Under the pieces are notes generated by a model. The model did no database searches and was not told the origin of the DNA. It worked only from the letters and a program-made list of their open reading frames with translations. 64,000 bases of DNA from Begonia masoniana (taxonomy: Eukaryota > Streptophyta > Magnoliopsida > Cucurbitales > Begoniaceae). Positions 37,437-50,155 of the stretch are shown in pieces. Numbering within the stretch: position 1 is the stretch's first letter; the number at the start of each line of letters is the position of its first letter. The stretch lies in assembly GCA_022432975.1 (NCBI GenBank), contig CM039515.1:14634583-14698582 (forward strand), written 5' to 3'. The position numbers were made by a program, and so were the translations under genes.

Positions 37437-39173
37437 TAGAGATGTTAAACGAGCGAGTCGAGTCGAGCCGAGCCGAGCCGAGCCGAGAAAGTCCTAGCTC
37501 ACCGAGCTTGCCGAGCCAAACGAGCCGAGCCTAACGAGCGGATCAAAAAAATTTCAAACTCGAGCCGGCTCGCGAGCCACGAGCTTAACGAGCCGAGCCG
37601 AGCCGGCCCAACGAGCCTAACAAGCTGAGCTTAACGAGCAGAAATTACATAAATAAAGATTTCCTTACATAAATAAAGATTTCCTTACATAATCACTAAA
37701 TTTAAAATAAATACGTCCTCAAATTATAATTCAATGCATAAAATAAATTAAAAACGTAGGTGAAAAATAACATAACTCATGACTGGTCGCCGTCGGGTTC
37801 ATCGTTGTCCATGTCCTCACCCTGTTGTGGAGGGCGATATGGTCTCAACAGGTGCTCTGGAAAGATAGGTAAACTAGGGTTCGCTGGATTTAAATGGTCA
37901 TGAACATTTACTACTCTCACATACGTGCAAAGAAGGTAAACTTGGGTTCGCTGGATTCAAATGGTCATAATGAACATTTACTGCTCTCACATAACGTGCA
38001 AAGAAGTTTGTCTGCTCCACCAGACATAATATTTGAAAGAAAAATATATAATCATAATAAATAACAATGTCAAATAGATATGTCACAAGTCAACTTCGAG
38101 TTAACTAGTATTTTAATATTTTTAATATAAAATATTCTAAAATTTTGCATATTCGAAGATAATATTTGAAAGAAAAGTATAGGTTATAATATTTAATCTT
38201 ATTATAAATGAAATGGAAAGCGTGACATATGTATATTTCTGAAAATGACCTCATTTTATTTCCATCTTCATAGCTCCTTGGATTTAATCTTGTTTAAAAT
38301 GGGAAATTGCTTGCTAATTTTATTTTTAAGTGATTTTATAGATATGCCCTCTTATTCCAGTTATTTGGAATCTATGCCTTGATATTTCTCTCATTTCCAA
38401 AAGAATTCCAACTATTTACAATTTTCTGGGTTCATCATTTGTCTGAACCAAAACTCCCCGTCATTGGTTGGATACAGAACTCCAAAGGCGTCCATGGAGT
38501 TCAACGAACTGTTGAGTAACGAGAAACGAGTTATGCTGAAACATTGCCGAGTTAGCAACTCGCTGAGTTCTGAATCCACTATGAACCTCATCGTCTGCTG
38601 AGTTACCGGCGAAGTTCAACGGCGAATATTCACTGAAACGGAGCTCCAATGTTGAAGGCTTGAAGCTGGAATATTTATTGAAACGGAGCTCCAATGAAGG
38701 CTTGAAGCTGGAATATTTATTTTTAGGTGTCGACCAGTTACATTGTAGGTCGACACTTTCATTGAACGAGGAAGAGCCTATCAATCGCTCATACAGAGCC
38801 GATTGCTCGCTCGTGTCTCTGTCTGAGTGTCGACTGTCTCTGTGAATCGGCTGTGATTCATATAAGATTATCGATGGTCAGACGTCGCCACGTCGGAGAG
38901 GATTCAGCGCTCGCCGTAGGACCCGAGCTGGGCTTCCGTTGACGAGCCAGCTCGCGAGCTGGCTCGCGAACTCGCGAGCAAGCTCGCGAGCAGGCTCGTC
39001 GAGCCCGGTCATTCACGGGCTCGCGAGCCAGGATGTCCAAGCTCGGCTCGAATCGCCTGTGTGACTCGAGCCAAACTCGCTCATTACTGTAGCTAGCCGA
39101 GCCAAGCTCGGCCCGCTACAGTAACGAGTCGAGCGAGCGAGCTGCCGAGCAGCTCGCTCGTTTAACATCTCTA
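37437..39173. mobile_element. Non-autonomous hAT element
   Basis: A 1737-bp element with terminal inverted repeats TAGAGATGTTAAACGAGCGAG and complement, flanked by an exact 8-bp duplication AAAAAAAT (37429-37436 and 39174-39181). Eight-base duplications and subterminal CGAGC-type repeats (GCCGAGCCGAGCC near 37460 and 37600; clustered GCTCGCGAG at 38940-39140) are hAT hallmarks. No transposase is present. The interior has a ~65-bp tandem duplication (GGGTTCGCTGGATT at about 37880 and 37945) and a ~40-bp one near 38640-38720. Confidence 0.88.
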
Positions 39174-40405
39174 AAAAAAATTTCCCAAATCGTTTTATCA
39201 AGTTAAATTAGTGCATTAAAACTCTAACTTTATAATATTTTAAAATTCTCTTTAAATAATAACTGAAATATTAACTGCGCAGAATCTTAATCAAAATTTT
39301 AAAATATTAAATAACCTTGTCGAAAATTGAAATAAATACAGTATTAACACAATTCATAAAAACTTCATTTATAAATAGATTATCCAAAGTTTCAATAGAA
39401 ATATGAAATATGTTCAACAATTAAAATATACTAATTTAAACATTTCTCTCAGACCCAAAAACATCTTTTTCTTATGTATGCTCACTTGTCTCTAGAAGGT
39501 TCTAGATCACAGCCAACTCTTCATCAGATAAAAATTCACTCACATCACAAAATTATACAACTATAAGATTTAACTCAGCAAGCAAAAATACGTGCAAGTG
39601 TCAAAATTAACTTTTACCGAATCCGGATTACAGACTGGTTGGTACTCATTTCCCAACCTTAGACTCAGTAATCTCATTGTTGTTCAGGCTTTTGTCATCT
39701 TACTTTCGATCAAGCTCATAAATCTCATTGTCGTTCAGACTTTTGCTATCACGTCAGTATTATCGTAATGTTCAAGCTCACCATTTCATTGTCGTTCAGG
39801 CTTTTACTATCATATATTTTTCGTCAATTCCATCGTATTCATACACATATAATATACCCTACCAATTTTATCTTTATACTATTCTAAGTCAATACCTAAA
39901 CATGCATGTTCAAATATCAGTAACGTGTAAGTAATCAGTTATAAGAAAATAATATAAACTTTTGTGATGTAAGGCCATAGGCAAAACATTAAAAATTGGT
40001 ATTTTCACTTATTTGGATTCCGAGCTATTAGGGTTTCGGGATTTTTTCAATATTCTAGTATTCCCACAATATCTTGTTCAAATAAAATCTTAGTATCAAT
40101 GCCTTCTTAATAAATCCAATTTCGACAGAGTTTGGGCATAATTTCCTTTCGTGTGCTCGTAGGTCGAATTGGTTCGAGTTGGGTCGGTTTGTAGGATTTT
40201 CAGGATATTTTTCTGCCTAAATAAAATATTTGACATTAATTCTTACTTCAATAAACCATTTCAAAAAGATTTAGGTAGAAATTCTTTACCAGTAAAATCT
40301 TAATTTGGTTCGGAACCAATCGGGTTAGTTCGGGTCAATCGGGCTAGTTCGGGTCGATCGGGCCTATTCAGGTCAACTGGGCCAGTTCGGTTCTGCTAGA
40401 TTTAT

Positions 40406-40572
40406 GTAAGACCCTCCGGCCCAAGTCCAACCTGGGATTTGCGGAGCACTGGGTGGTCCCACTCATGAACTTCTCCCCCTAGAAATGGAGTTTTTGTCCT
40501 CCCCACCACTCGAACCCAGGACCTCCAGGCTATAATCCATGGGCTACAAGTGATGGTACCACTTGGGCTAGA
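40406..40572 (-). mobile_element. tRNA-derived SINE, copy 1
   Basis: On the minus strand it begins TCTAGCCCAAGTGGTACC (box A-like), continues to GGTCCTGGGTTCGAGTGG (box B-like), and ends GGCCGGAGGGTCTTACA. About 167 bp, the size of a plant tRNA-derived SINE. It is not a functional tRNA gene: no cloverleaf can be completed beyond the two promoter boxes. Confidence 0.65.
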
Positions 40573-40583
40573 CGTCTTTTTTT

Positions 40584-40683
40584 GTAAGACCCTCCGGCCC
40601 AAGTCCAACCGAGGATCCGCGGAGTTTTAACCCAGCACGTCATCCTCCGGCCCAAGTCCAACCCGGTATTCGCGGAGCACTGG
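40584..40683 (-). mobile_element. SINE copy 2, 3' part (split by Tekay-1)
   Basis: Carries the tail GGAGGGTCTTACAAAAAAAG on the minus strand. It includes a partial tandem repeat of the GGCCCAAGTCCAACC region and ends at ACTGG, the target duplication of Tekay-1. The head of the same SINE is at 49871-49990. Confidence 0.6.
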
Positions 40684-42939
40684 TGTAACGCCCCGAGTTA
40701 TCTGAACCCGGTTCGCTACTCATTACTTGACCATGACTAAGAAATTTCAAATAAATTTAAAACTTCATTCGACATACAAAATTTGACGTTTACTAAACGT
40801 TCAAAACATTTGAAAACTTTGCAGCGGAAAAATTATTTAAAACTACAATGGGGTTAAACCAGCGATGAAAATATCGTTGGAAAGATTAATGGAAATATTT
40901 CAAGTGTCCGGTCAAAAGAATTAAGGTTTTAAGTGATGGACTACTCAAGGAATTACAAAAGTCGAATTCATCTGCCGACGACAAAGTCAACAGAAGAAGC
41001 AGAAGTAGAAAACCAAAGGCTTCTGCCGATGACGTCTACACGACTTCACCCACAACTTCATCTGCCGATGAAGTCGTGAGAACTTCATACACCACTTCAT
41101 CTGCCGATGAAGTCAACATAACTTCATCTGCCGATGAAGTCAGCGCAATTTCATCTCTCAATAGATAAACACACGACATCTTCCGATAACAACAATATGA
41201 CTCCTTCCGATAGAATTAAAACATACACTACATCTTCCGATTCACTAAACGACAAACAGATTACTCTACATCTTCCGATTCGCTAAACGACAAAACCCCT
41301 TAACTCTCTCAGACTACACCTGCCGATCACTACTCGACGACTTAATACTCTACACCTTTCGATCGAATAGACTACATTTGCCGACACGTGCTTCTCACAT
41401 GACTCCTTAAGGCATTTGCCGATAGACTTTCATCTTCCGACAGACTGACACACCACATCTACCGATAGACTTCCTTCTTCCGATAGACATCAACACGATT
41501 TCCTTCCACAGAACGCAATAAACCTCTACACATATCCACTGATACAAAAATTATTCAATTCCTACCAATGGACTAAACAACCTGTCTATAACCCCAGAAA
41601 GCTTCGACTATCTAACAGACTTAAAACATTTTACCAAAAATCCATTCATAACACTCCAAGTCATTGTATTGATCAAAATCAGTAAAAACATGAAAATCAG
41701 AAATTCTCGAAAACAAAGTCAAATAGCTGTAATCTCATTTACTAAAAACTTCATATACTCGATTAAATCATTATCCACTAAACCTCCACATCTGTAGACA
41801 ACATGCTAAACCGCCCCATCAGTTACCATGCCGAAGCCTGAATGCACTCCTCCAACGTCCACTATTCCTCAACACGATCAGGAGACACACCTGCTAACAC
41901 TTCTTCACCTACATCACAAAACTCATCTATTAGCCTAATGCTAAGTAAGTAAAGCAGTATATGAATGAAGTAAAATGCTGAACTTAAACTCCTAAATATG
42001 CAGTTTCTATTTTTCTCATCTCAGTGGCATACGCATTCGTTCATAACATGATCTGATCCCATGGTTCCCTTGGGAGTGGGATCAATTCTCCCAATGTCTA
42101 CATCCTCCTACTTAATTAAGGGGCAGATGAATTCCCTTAACACTTGATCTGATCCCATGGTTCCCTTGGGAGTGGGATCAATTCTCCCAATGTCTAAATC
42201 CCTTCATAAGTTAAGGGGTGGATTAGTTCCCTTAATAGCTTGTCTGTCGCATACAGTTCATACCTTACCATTCCTTACATGAAATTCATTTTCGTAACTT
42301 TTAACAAAACATGATGCATGGACAATAGAAACATTCAAGCATACATAAACCTACTGTTTTGTGATGTAGGCCCGAAGGCACAAGCAATACTTTACTTACC
42401 TGGCTCCTGGAAATCTGTCTGGTTGCTAGCTACTTCGGAGGTCTGTTCACCTAAGTTCATACAGAATATAAATCAAGGCTTCACTAAACCTTTCAAAATA
42501 TCAAACAGCGGTTCGAGAAATCTAGTTAGAAACTCTACTACCCGAGCATTCCTACTTATCGCTAAAACCCGAATCTACACTCAATCTCAGCATCCTCAAA
42601 ATCCTCACATTGCAATCCTCCAGGCATTTCACCACTATACCACAAGAGAAATAAGGAAAAGAAACTTACCTAAGTCGAAGGAGAACCGAGCGAGGAGAAT
42701 CGCCTAGAGAGCTCGGCTGCTTGAGCTGAAAGTTTCCGAAGAGAAGAGTATGAGAGGGGAGTGGCGGCTACAGTGCAATAAACCCAACCCTTATCCTTAA
42801 ATACGTTACCCAACTTTTGAACATTGTAAATTACTCTAATACCCTTAACAAGTTGTTCAATAACCTTATTTAATTCATTACCTAGTCAAGTGTATTACTT
42901 TAATAATAAAAGGCTGGTTCGATAGAACCAGGTGCTACA
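40684..42939 (-). repeat. 3' LTR of Tekay-1
   Basis: In sense orientation (42939 to 40684) it has a TATA-like TATTTAAGG near 42819, donor TTAG/GTAAGT at 42669, acceptor at 42451, an exon-like segment 42400-42450 (51 nt), donor CAG/GTAAGT at 42399, and acceptor GATGTAG at 41909. A repeat block with GATCCCATGGTTCCCTTGGG lies inside the second putative intron. Palindromic CTTCATCTGCCGATGAAG units lie at 40960-41160. Confidence 0.9.
40960..41160. repeat. CTTCATC-TGCC-GATGAAG palindrome array in Tekay-1 LTR
   Basis: Three perfect copies of ACTTCATCTGCCGATGAAGT (near 41055, 41095 and 41121) plus decayed neighbours, grading into CATCTTCCGAT repeats as far as about 41490. The duplicate is in the other LTR at about 47891-48091. 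Confidence 0.8.
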
Positions 42940-42960
42940 ATCTACCCTCCATAAAAGAAT
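42940..42960 (-). promoter_or_regulatory. Polypurine tract of Tekay-1
   Basis: On the minus strand TTTTATGGAGGGTAGAT directly precedes the 3' LTR, the position expected for plus-strand priming. Confidence 0.75.
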
Positions 42961-42974
42961 TTTGTCCTCAAAAT

Positions 42975-45900
42975 TCAGTACCTGAATAACTCTGGATGTT
43001 GGTCTAACATGTCTTGCTGGAGCTCCCATGTTGCTTCCTCTGTATTCTGATTGTGCCACAAGACTTTTACCAATGGTACCTCCTTGTTGCGTAATACCTT
43101 TACTGCAAAATCTAAAATCTTTACTGGCTTTTCTTCATAGGTAAGTGTAGGTTGAATTTCAATGCTTTGCTGTTCGACAACTTGAGCTGGATCCCGCACA
43201 CACTTCTTTAACATAGAGACATGAAACACGTTATGTATTCATCCCATAGAGGCTGGTAGCTGTAACTGATAAGCTGTTTTCCCGATCTTCTTCAGAATTG
43301 GGAACGGTCCAATAAATCTAGGATTTAGTTTGCCCCTCTTTCCAAACCTCACAACTCCTTTGAATGGTGATATCTTAAGAAAAACTTCATCCTCTACTTC
43401 AAATTCCAGTTCTCTTCTCCTCTTGTCTGCATAGCTTTTCTGTCGGCTTTGAGCTGTCAAAATTCTCTGTCGGATGAGGGCAATCTTCTCCACTGTTTGC
43501 TGCACGATATCAGGACCTAGTAATTTTGCTTCGCCAACTTCATCCCAGTACAACGGTGATCTGCATTTTCGTCCATATAATGCCTCATACGGTGCCATTC
43601 CTATTGTCGCCTGAAAACTGTTGTTGTAAGAGAACTCTACCAATGGTAAATACTTACTCCAAGATCCTTGAAAATCTATTATGCACGCTCGGAGCATATC
43701 CTCTAAGGTCTGAATAGTTCTCTCGGATTGTCCATCTGTTTGAGGGTGAAAGGCTGTGCTGAAGTTAAGTTGCGTTCCCATAGCCTTATGCAAACTTTTC
43801 CAAAACTTAGATGTAAATCTAGAGTCTCGGTCTGAAACTATAGTGCTTGGAACTCCATGTAATCTAATGATCTCTTGCACATACAACTCAGCAAGTTGAT
43901 CCATCGAATATGTTATCTTTATCGGCAGAAAATGGGTGGATTTGGTCAAACGGTCAACTATTACCCAAATCGCATCATGTCCTTTTGTTGTTCTAGGCAA
44001 TCCTGTAACAAAATCCATTGCCACTTGATCCCACTTCCATTCCGGAACCGGTAGGGGTTGTAATGTTCCTGCAGGTCTTTGATGTTCAGCCTTAATCTGT
44101 TGGCAGACCAAACATGACTCCACATGCTTCGCCACACATCTTTTCATACCTGGCCACCAAAAATGCTGCTTGAGATCTCTGTACATCTTGGTACTTCCAG
44201 GGTGGACAGAGAACCTGGAAGAGTGTGCCTCAGAAAGAATTTCCTTTCTAAGTTCGGTATCAGCTGGAACAAACCATCTATTTCTAAACTTAAGGACCCC
44301 ATCGGTAGAATGGTTAAAATCTGACTTGTCCGTAGAATCCATGTTTGACTTGTACTTGCTACACTCGTCATCAGTTATCTGAGCTTCCTTTATTTTCTCT
44401 AGAATGGTAGGCTTTAAAGTTATGGCTGAAAGTATGGCTGTCACATCAGTTACTGCTTCTAGATTAAACTTTTGGAATTCTGACTCTAGAGTTAATGGCA
44501 TACTGAAATTCATAGGTGGGGTTGATGTTGTTACTCTACTCAAGGCATCCGCCACAACATTTGCCTTACCAGGGTGGTACTTAATCTCAAGGTCATAGTC
44601 TTTTACAAATTCCAACCATCTACGTTGCCTCATGTTTAGTTCCTTCTGTGTGAAAATGTACTTCAGGCTCTTATGGTCGGAAAATATTTCACAAGATTGT
44701 CCATACAAATAATGTCTCCAAATTTTAAGTGCAAATACCACAGCAGCTAATTCTAAGTCATGTGTAGGGTAATTCTTCTCATGAGTTTTCAACTGTCTGG
44801 AAGCATAGGCTATCACTTTTCCTTCTTGCATCAAGACACAGCCAAGACCAATCTTGGATGCATCACAATAAATACTAAATTTACCATTCTCAGCAGGAAG
44901 GGTCAGGATTGGAGTATTGGTCAGTTTCTGTTTCAAGGCTTGGAAACTATGCTCACATTCATCGGTCCATAAGTACTTCACATTTTTCCTTGTTAACTTA
45001 GTAAGAGGTGTAGCAATCTTTGAAAATCCTTCAATGAACTTTCTATAATACCCTGCAAGTCCAAGAAAACTTCTAATATCAGTAGCATTCTTCGGTTGGG
45101 GCCATTCCTTAACTGCTTGAACCTTGGCTGGATCGACTGATATTCCATCTCCAGAGATCACATGACCCAGAAAGTGAACTCTATCCAACCAAAACTCACA
45201 CTTGGAGAACTTAGCATAAAGCTGGTGCTGCCTAAGTACTCCTAACACCAAATTCAAGTGCCTAGCATGATCCTCCTTAGTTCTAGAATAGATCAGAATG
45301 TCGTCTATGAATACAATAACAAACTTGTCCAAATACTCTTGAAACACCCTATTCATAAGGTCCATGAATGCTGCTAGTGCATTTGTCAAACCAAAAGACA
45401 TAACCAAAAACTCATAATACCCATACCTTGTGCGAAAGGCAGTCTTTGGGATATCTTCAGATTTAACCTTCAACTGATAATAACCAGACCTTAAGTCAAT
45501 CTTAGAGAAAACTCTTGCACCATTGAGCTGGTCAAATAAATCATCAATCCTAGGCAGGGGATACTTGTTTTTGATGGTCAGCTTGTTTAATTCTCTATAG
45601 TCTATGCACATACGCATCGATCCATCTTTCTTCTTGACAAAGAGGACAGGTGCACCCTACGGTGAGAAGCTAGGGCGTATGAATCCCTTCTCCAACAAGT
45701 CCTCCAACTGTTTCTTTAACTCCTTAAGTTCTGTTGGTGCTAGTCTATATGGATTTTTAGACACAGGTTCTGCTCCAGGGTAGACATCTACAACAAACTC
45801 AATTTCTCTATCCGGTGGCAAACCGGGAAGGTCATCCAAAAACACTTCTGGGAAGTCTTGGACAGCAAGGATATTTTGAGGAGTTGCCTTACCTACAAGT

Positions 45901-47501
45901 TGTGTATCTAGAACACATGCCAAGAAGCACAAGTACTCCTTGCATGGTGAAGGTCTAAAATTTAAAGAAGTCATAACAGACATTTCCTTACTCTTCTCTG
46001 AAGCTTGGAAGGTATGTTTCAAACCACCAGGAGGTTGGAAACTAACTATCCCAGTCCTACAATCAATTATGGCGTGGTGTTTAAACAACCAATCCATTCC
46101 TAAGATTACATCAAATCCCATTATATCCATAACAATTAAATCAGCAGATAGATTTTTGTCCCCTACTAATACCATGCAATCATGCAACACTTGGTTGGAA
46201 TGTAAATGTTCACCAGAGGGTAAAGCAACATTGAATGCATGCCTAGAAGGTGTGGATTGTACTTCTAATTTATCAGCAAAAGCAGACGCAACAAAAGAAT
46301 GGGTTGCTCCTGAATCTAGCAAGGTAAAAGCAGGCATAGAATTAACCAATATAGTACCTGACACAACAGCGGGCTGGTCCTCTTCGCCCGACTCCATCAT
46401 GGAAAATATTCTCGGTTTTATCTTAGCAGGGCCACTCTTCAACGTTGGGCAGTCTCTGATGACGTGGCCAGTCTTATTACAGTTGAAACATCGAAGGACC
46501 CTGGGCTTCGGGCAATCCTTAAACGAATGCCCAAACTCCTCACAGTTATAACACTTACCAGTCCCAAACTTACACTCGCCCGGGTGGCTCTTCATACATT
46601 TCATGCACTGAGGAAACTTCTTGGTGTCCGGTACCTTCTTTCCAGAACCTTGGCCACTCTGACCATCAGCGGGTCTCTTTATTCCCCTCTGTTGGTGGGG
46701 CTGGAAGAACTTTCGCGGGGCTTCCTTTGGTCCAGCACACTTCATTTCAGCTTCTTCTGCCTCCAATGCAGTAGACACTACTTCGCTGAATGACAAGCCT
46801 TTAATGCCTGAGTACTTCACTCCTCTGTAAATCTCTGGCTTTAGACCTTGCAGGTATTGAAACACTTTATCCTCATTTCTATGAACAAGGTATCCAGCAA
46901 ACATTGACAGAGACTCGAATTGCCTATTGTACTCTGCCACAGACCCAGTCTGCTTCAAGCTCAAAAACTCAGCCTTCTTTGCGTTCTGGACAGTGGTGCT
47001 AAAATATTTCTCATAGAAGACTTCCTTGAATTGCGACCAGGACATGGTTGCAATATCGGTGGTGATCTCTAGCGACTCCCACCAAAGTTGTGCATCCCCT
47101 GCTAGATGAAACGTTGCCAAAATGACTTTCTCCCCTTCTCCAACATTGGCACACCTGAACATGCTCTCTATCTTTCGAAGCCATTCCTCAGCAACAATCG
47201 GGTTAGATGACTTTCCATCAAATGTGGGCGGTTGTAGCCTACGAAATCTATCCCCTGAATGCTCATTGACGTGACCTGAATTGGCACTTCCTTGTGTTTC
47301 CCGACTCAATAACACACCTAACTGGTCAGATTGCTGTCGCACAATATCTGTCTGCTGACGCATCAACTCCGTCAGCTGTCTAATTACACTTGAATCTTCT
47401 TCATTCCTCAAGTTTGGCATCTCCCTAGGTACTCTTGGTCTCCCTGGTCGTCTAGCCATTTGTCTAAGGTTCTGCACAAAGTTATCTATACTCATAAACA
47501 T
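42975..47501 (-). pseudogene. Tekay-1 gag-pol polyprotein, two nonsense codons
   Basis: One frame from ATG at 47501 to the stop at 42975, about 1508 codons. Gag core (WWESLE region), two CCHC zinc knuckles (about residues 316 and 337), aspartic protease LLDSGATHSF (about 395), RT with FIDDILIY (about 730), RNase H starting DASKIGLG (about 878), integrase with its zinc-binding end (CLVCQQ) and DDE residues (MDFVTG, SDRDSRF, QSERT), then a chromodomain-like tail with VLWHNQNTEEATWE. A TAG at 45657-45659 stands where relatives have Trp, in SPWGAPV. A TGA at 43239-43241 stands where Arg is expected. Both fit single transitions. RT also reads NALAAF where NAPAAF is usual. The element would need proteins supplied in trans. 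Confidence 0.92.
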
Positions 47502-47597
47502 CTTATAACTGAAGCTAACATAAACACTTACAGTTGTTGGAGTACTTTCATGCGACGGTTGGCACTGATGAGTAATCTTTTGAACGGTTTAACTGAA

Positions 47598-47613
47598 TGT
47601 CTCTGATACCATA
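47598..47613 (-). promoter_or_regulatory. Primer-binding site of Tekay-1
   Basis: On the minus strand TGGTATCAGAGAC lies two bases after the 5' LTR. It is complementary to the 3' end of initiator methionine tRNA, the usual primer for this clade. Confidence 0.85.
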
Positions 47614-47614
47614 C

Positions 47615-49870
47615 TGTAACGCCCCGAGTTATCTGAACCCGGTTCGCTACTCATTACTTGACCATGACTAAGAAATTTCAAATAAATTTAAAACTTCATT
47701 CGACATACAAAATTTGACGTTTACTAAACGTTCAAAACATTTGAAAACTTTGCAGCGGAAAAATTATTTAAAACTACAATGGGGTTAAACCAGCGATGAA
47801 AATATCGTTGGAAAGATTAATGGAAATATTTCAAGTGTCCGGTCAAAAGAATTAAGGTTTTAAGTGATGGACTACTCAAGGAATTACAAAAGTCGAATTC
47901 ATCTGCCGACGACAAAGTCAACAGAAGAAGCAGAAGTAGAAAACCAAAGGCTTCTGCCGATGACGTCTACACGACTTCACCCACAACTTCATCTGCCGAT
48001 GAAGTCGTGAGAACTTCATACACCACTTCATCTGCCGATGAAGTCAACATAACTTCATCTGCCGATGAAGTCAGCGCAATTTCATCTCTCAATAGATAAA
48101 CACACGACATCTTCCGATAACAACAATATGACTCCTTCCGATAGAATTAAAACATACACTACATCTTCCGATTCACTAAACGACAAACAGATTACTCTAC
48201 ATCTTCCGATTCGCTAAACGACAAAACCCCTTAACTCTCTCAGACTACACCTGCCGATCACTACTCGACGACTTAATACTCTACACCTTTCGATCGAATA
48301 GACTACATTTGCCGACACGTGCTTCTCACATGACTCCTTAAGGCATTTGCCGATAGACTTTCATCTTCCGACAGACTGACACACCACATCTACCGATAGA
48401 CTTCCTTCTTCCGATAGACATCAACACGATTTCCTTCCACAGAACGCAATAAACCTCTACACATATCCACTGATACAAAAATTATTCAATTCCTACCAAT
48501 GGACTAAACAACCTGTCTATAACCCCAGAAAGCTTCGACTATCTAACAGACTTAAAACATTTTACCAAAAATCCATTCATAACACTCCAAGTCATTGTAT
48601 TGATCAAAATCAGTAAAAACATGAAAATCAGAAATTCTCGAAAACAAAGTCAAATAGCTGTAATCTCATTTACTAAAAACTTCATATACTCGATTAAATC
48701 ATTATCCACTAAACCTCCACATCTGTAGACAACATGCTAAACCGCCCCATCAGTTACCATGCCGAAGCCTGAATGCACTCCTCCAACGTCCACTATTCCT
48801 CAACACGATCAGGAGACACACCTGCTAACACTTCTTCACCTACATCACAAAACTCATCTATTAGCCTAATGCTAAGTAAGTAAAGCAGTATATGAATAAA
48901 GTAAAATGCTGAACTTAAACTCCTAAATATGCAGTTTCTATTTTTCTCATCTCAGTGGCATACGCATTCGTTCATAACATGATCTGATCCCATGGTTCCC
49001 TTGGGAGTGGGATCAATTCTCCCAATGTCTACATCCTCCTACTTAATTAAGGGGCAGATGAATTCCCTTAACACTTGATCTGATCCCATGGTTCCCTTGG
49101 GAGTGGGATCAATTCTCCCAATGTCTAAATCCCTTCATAAGTTAAGGGGTGGATTAGTTCCCTTAATAGTTTGTCTGTCGCATACAGTTCATACCTTACC
49201 ATTCCTTACATGAAATTCATTTTCGTAACTTTTAACAAAACATGATGCATGGACAATAGAAACATTCAAGCATACATAAACCTACTGTTTTATGATGTAG
49301 GCCCGAAGGCACAAGCAATACTTTACTTACCTGGCTCCTGGAAATCTGTCTGGTTGCTAGCTACTTCGGAGGTCTGTTCACCTAAGTTCATACAGAATAT
49401 AAATCAAGGCTTCACTAAACCTTTCAAAATATCAAACAGCGGTTCGAGAAATCTAGTTAGAAACTCTACTACCCGAGCATTCCTACTTATCGCTAAAACC
49501 CGAATCTACACTCAATCTCAGCATCCTCAAAATCCTCACATTGCAATCCTCCAGGCATTTCACCACTATACCACAAGAGAAATAAGGAAAAGAAACTTAC
49601 CTAAGTCGAAGGAGAACCGAGCGAGGAGAATCGCCTAGAGAGCTCGACTGCTTGAGCTGAAAGTTTCCGAAGAAAAGAGTATGAGAGGGGAGTGGCGGCT
49701 ACAGTGCAATAAACCCAACCCTTATCCTTAAATACGTTACCCAACTTTTGAACATTGTAAATTACTCTAATACCCTTAACAAGTTGTTCAATAACCTTAT
49801 TTAATTCATTACCTAGTCAAGTGTATTACTTTAATAATAAAAGGCTGGTTCGATAGAACCAGGTGCTACA
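47615..49870 (-). repeat. 5' LTR of Tekay-1
   Basis: Same length as the 3' LTR, with no indel seen. At the five differing sites (41967/48898, 42239/49170, 42361/49292, 42716/49647, 42743/49674) this copy has A or T where the other has G or C. Splice-like signals are kept at the corresponding positions (donor about 49330, acceptor about 48840). Confidence 0.92.
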
Positions 49871-49990
49871 ACTGGGTAGTCCCACTCATGAACTTCGCCC
49901 CTTAGAAAGGAATTTTTTGCCTTTCCCACCACTCGAACCCAGGATCTCTAGGCTATAATCCATGAGCTACAAGTGATGGTACCACTACTT
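49871..49990 (-). mobile_element. SINE copy 2, 5' part
   Basis: Continues the SINE interrupted by Tekay-1, with GATCCTGGGTTCGAGTGGTG (box B region) and a decayed head. The box A equivalent reads AGTAGTGGTACC. Confidence 0.55.
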
Positions 49991-50155
49991 AAGTGAACCG
50001 ATTCGGTTAGACCACACTTTAGTGAACCAGGTGGTTTGGTTCACTGGTTCTTAGGTTGGGATTAAAACCCATTTTTTCTTCTTCTCTGTTCTTCGTGTTT
50101 CCTTCGCGAAGTGTAAATTTGTCGAGAGAGAGAGAGAGAGAGAGTGTGTGTGTGT

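Larger units (their letters stand above)
40684..49870 (-). mobile_element. Tekay-1: complete Ty3/gypsy (Tekay/Del-like chromovirus) element
   Basis: A 9187-bp element with two equal 2256-bp LTRs, an exact ACTGG duplication (40679-40683 and 49871-49875), a primer-binding site, a polypurine tract and a gag-pol region, all in minus orientation. I found five differences between the LTRs, all transitions, about 0.2%, so the insertion is very recent. Domain order is gag, zinc knuckles, protease, RT, RNase H, integrase and a short chromodomain-like tail, as in Tekay/Del chromoviruses. Two nonsense codons make this copy defective. Confidence 0.92.

Noticed and set aside
38461..38784. 107-codon minus frame inside the hAT element
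   Set aside because: Spans tandem duplications and does not resemble a transposase.
40555..40572. Possible tRNA gene (box A/box B pair)
   Set aside because: No complete cloverleaf; length and tail fit a SINE.
42318..42707. 129-codon frame present in both Tekay-1 LTRs (also 49249-49638)
   Set aside because: Lies antisense across the LTR leader, includes the putative splice sites, and has no match to any family I recognise; identical in both LTRs only because they are young.
45940..46793. Long plus-strand frames across gag of Tekay-1
   Set aside because: Shadows of the minus-strand gag-protease frame, which has clear domain motifs.
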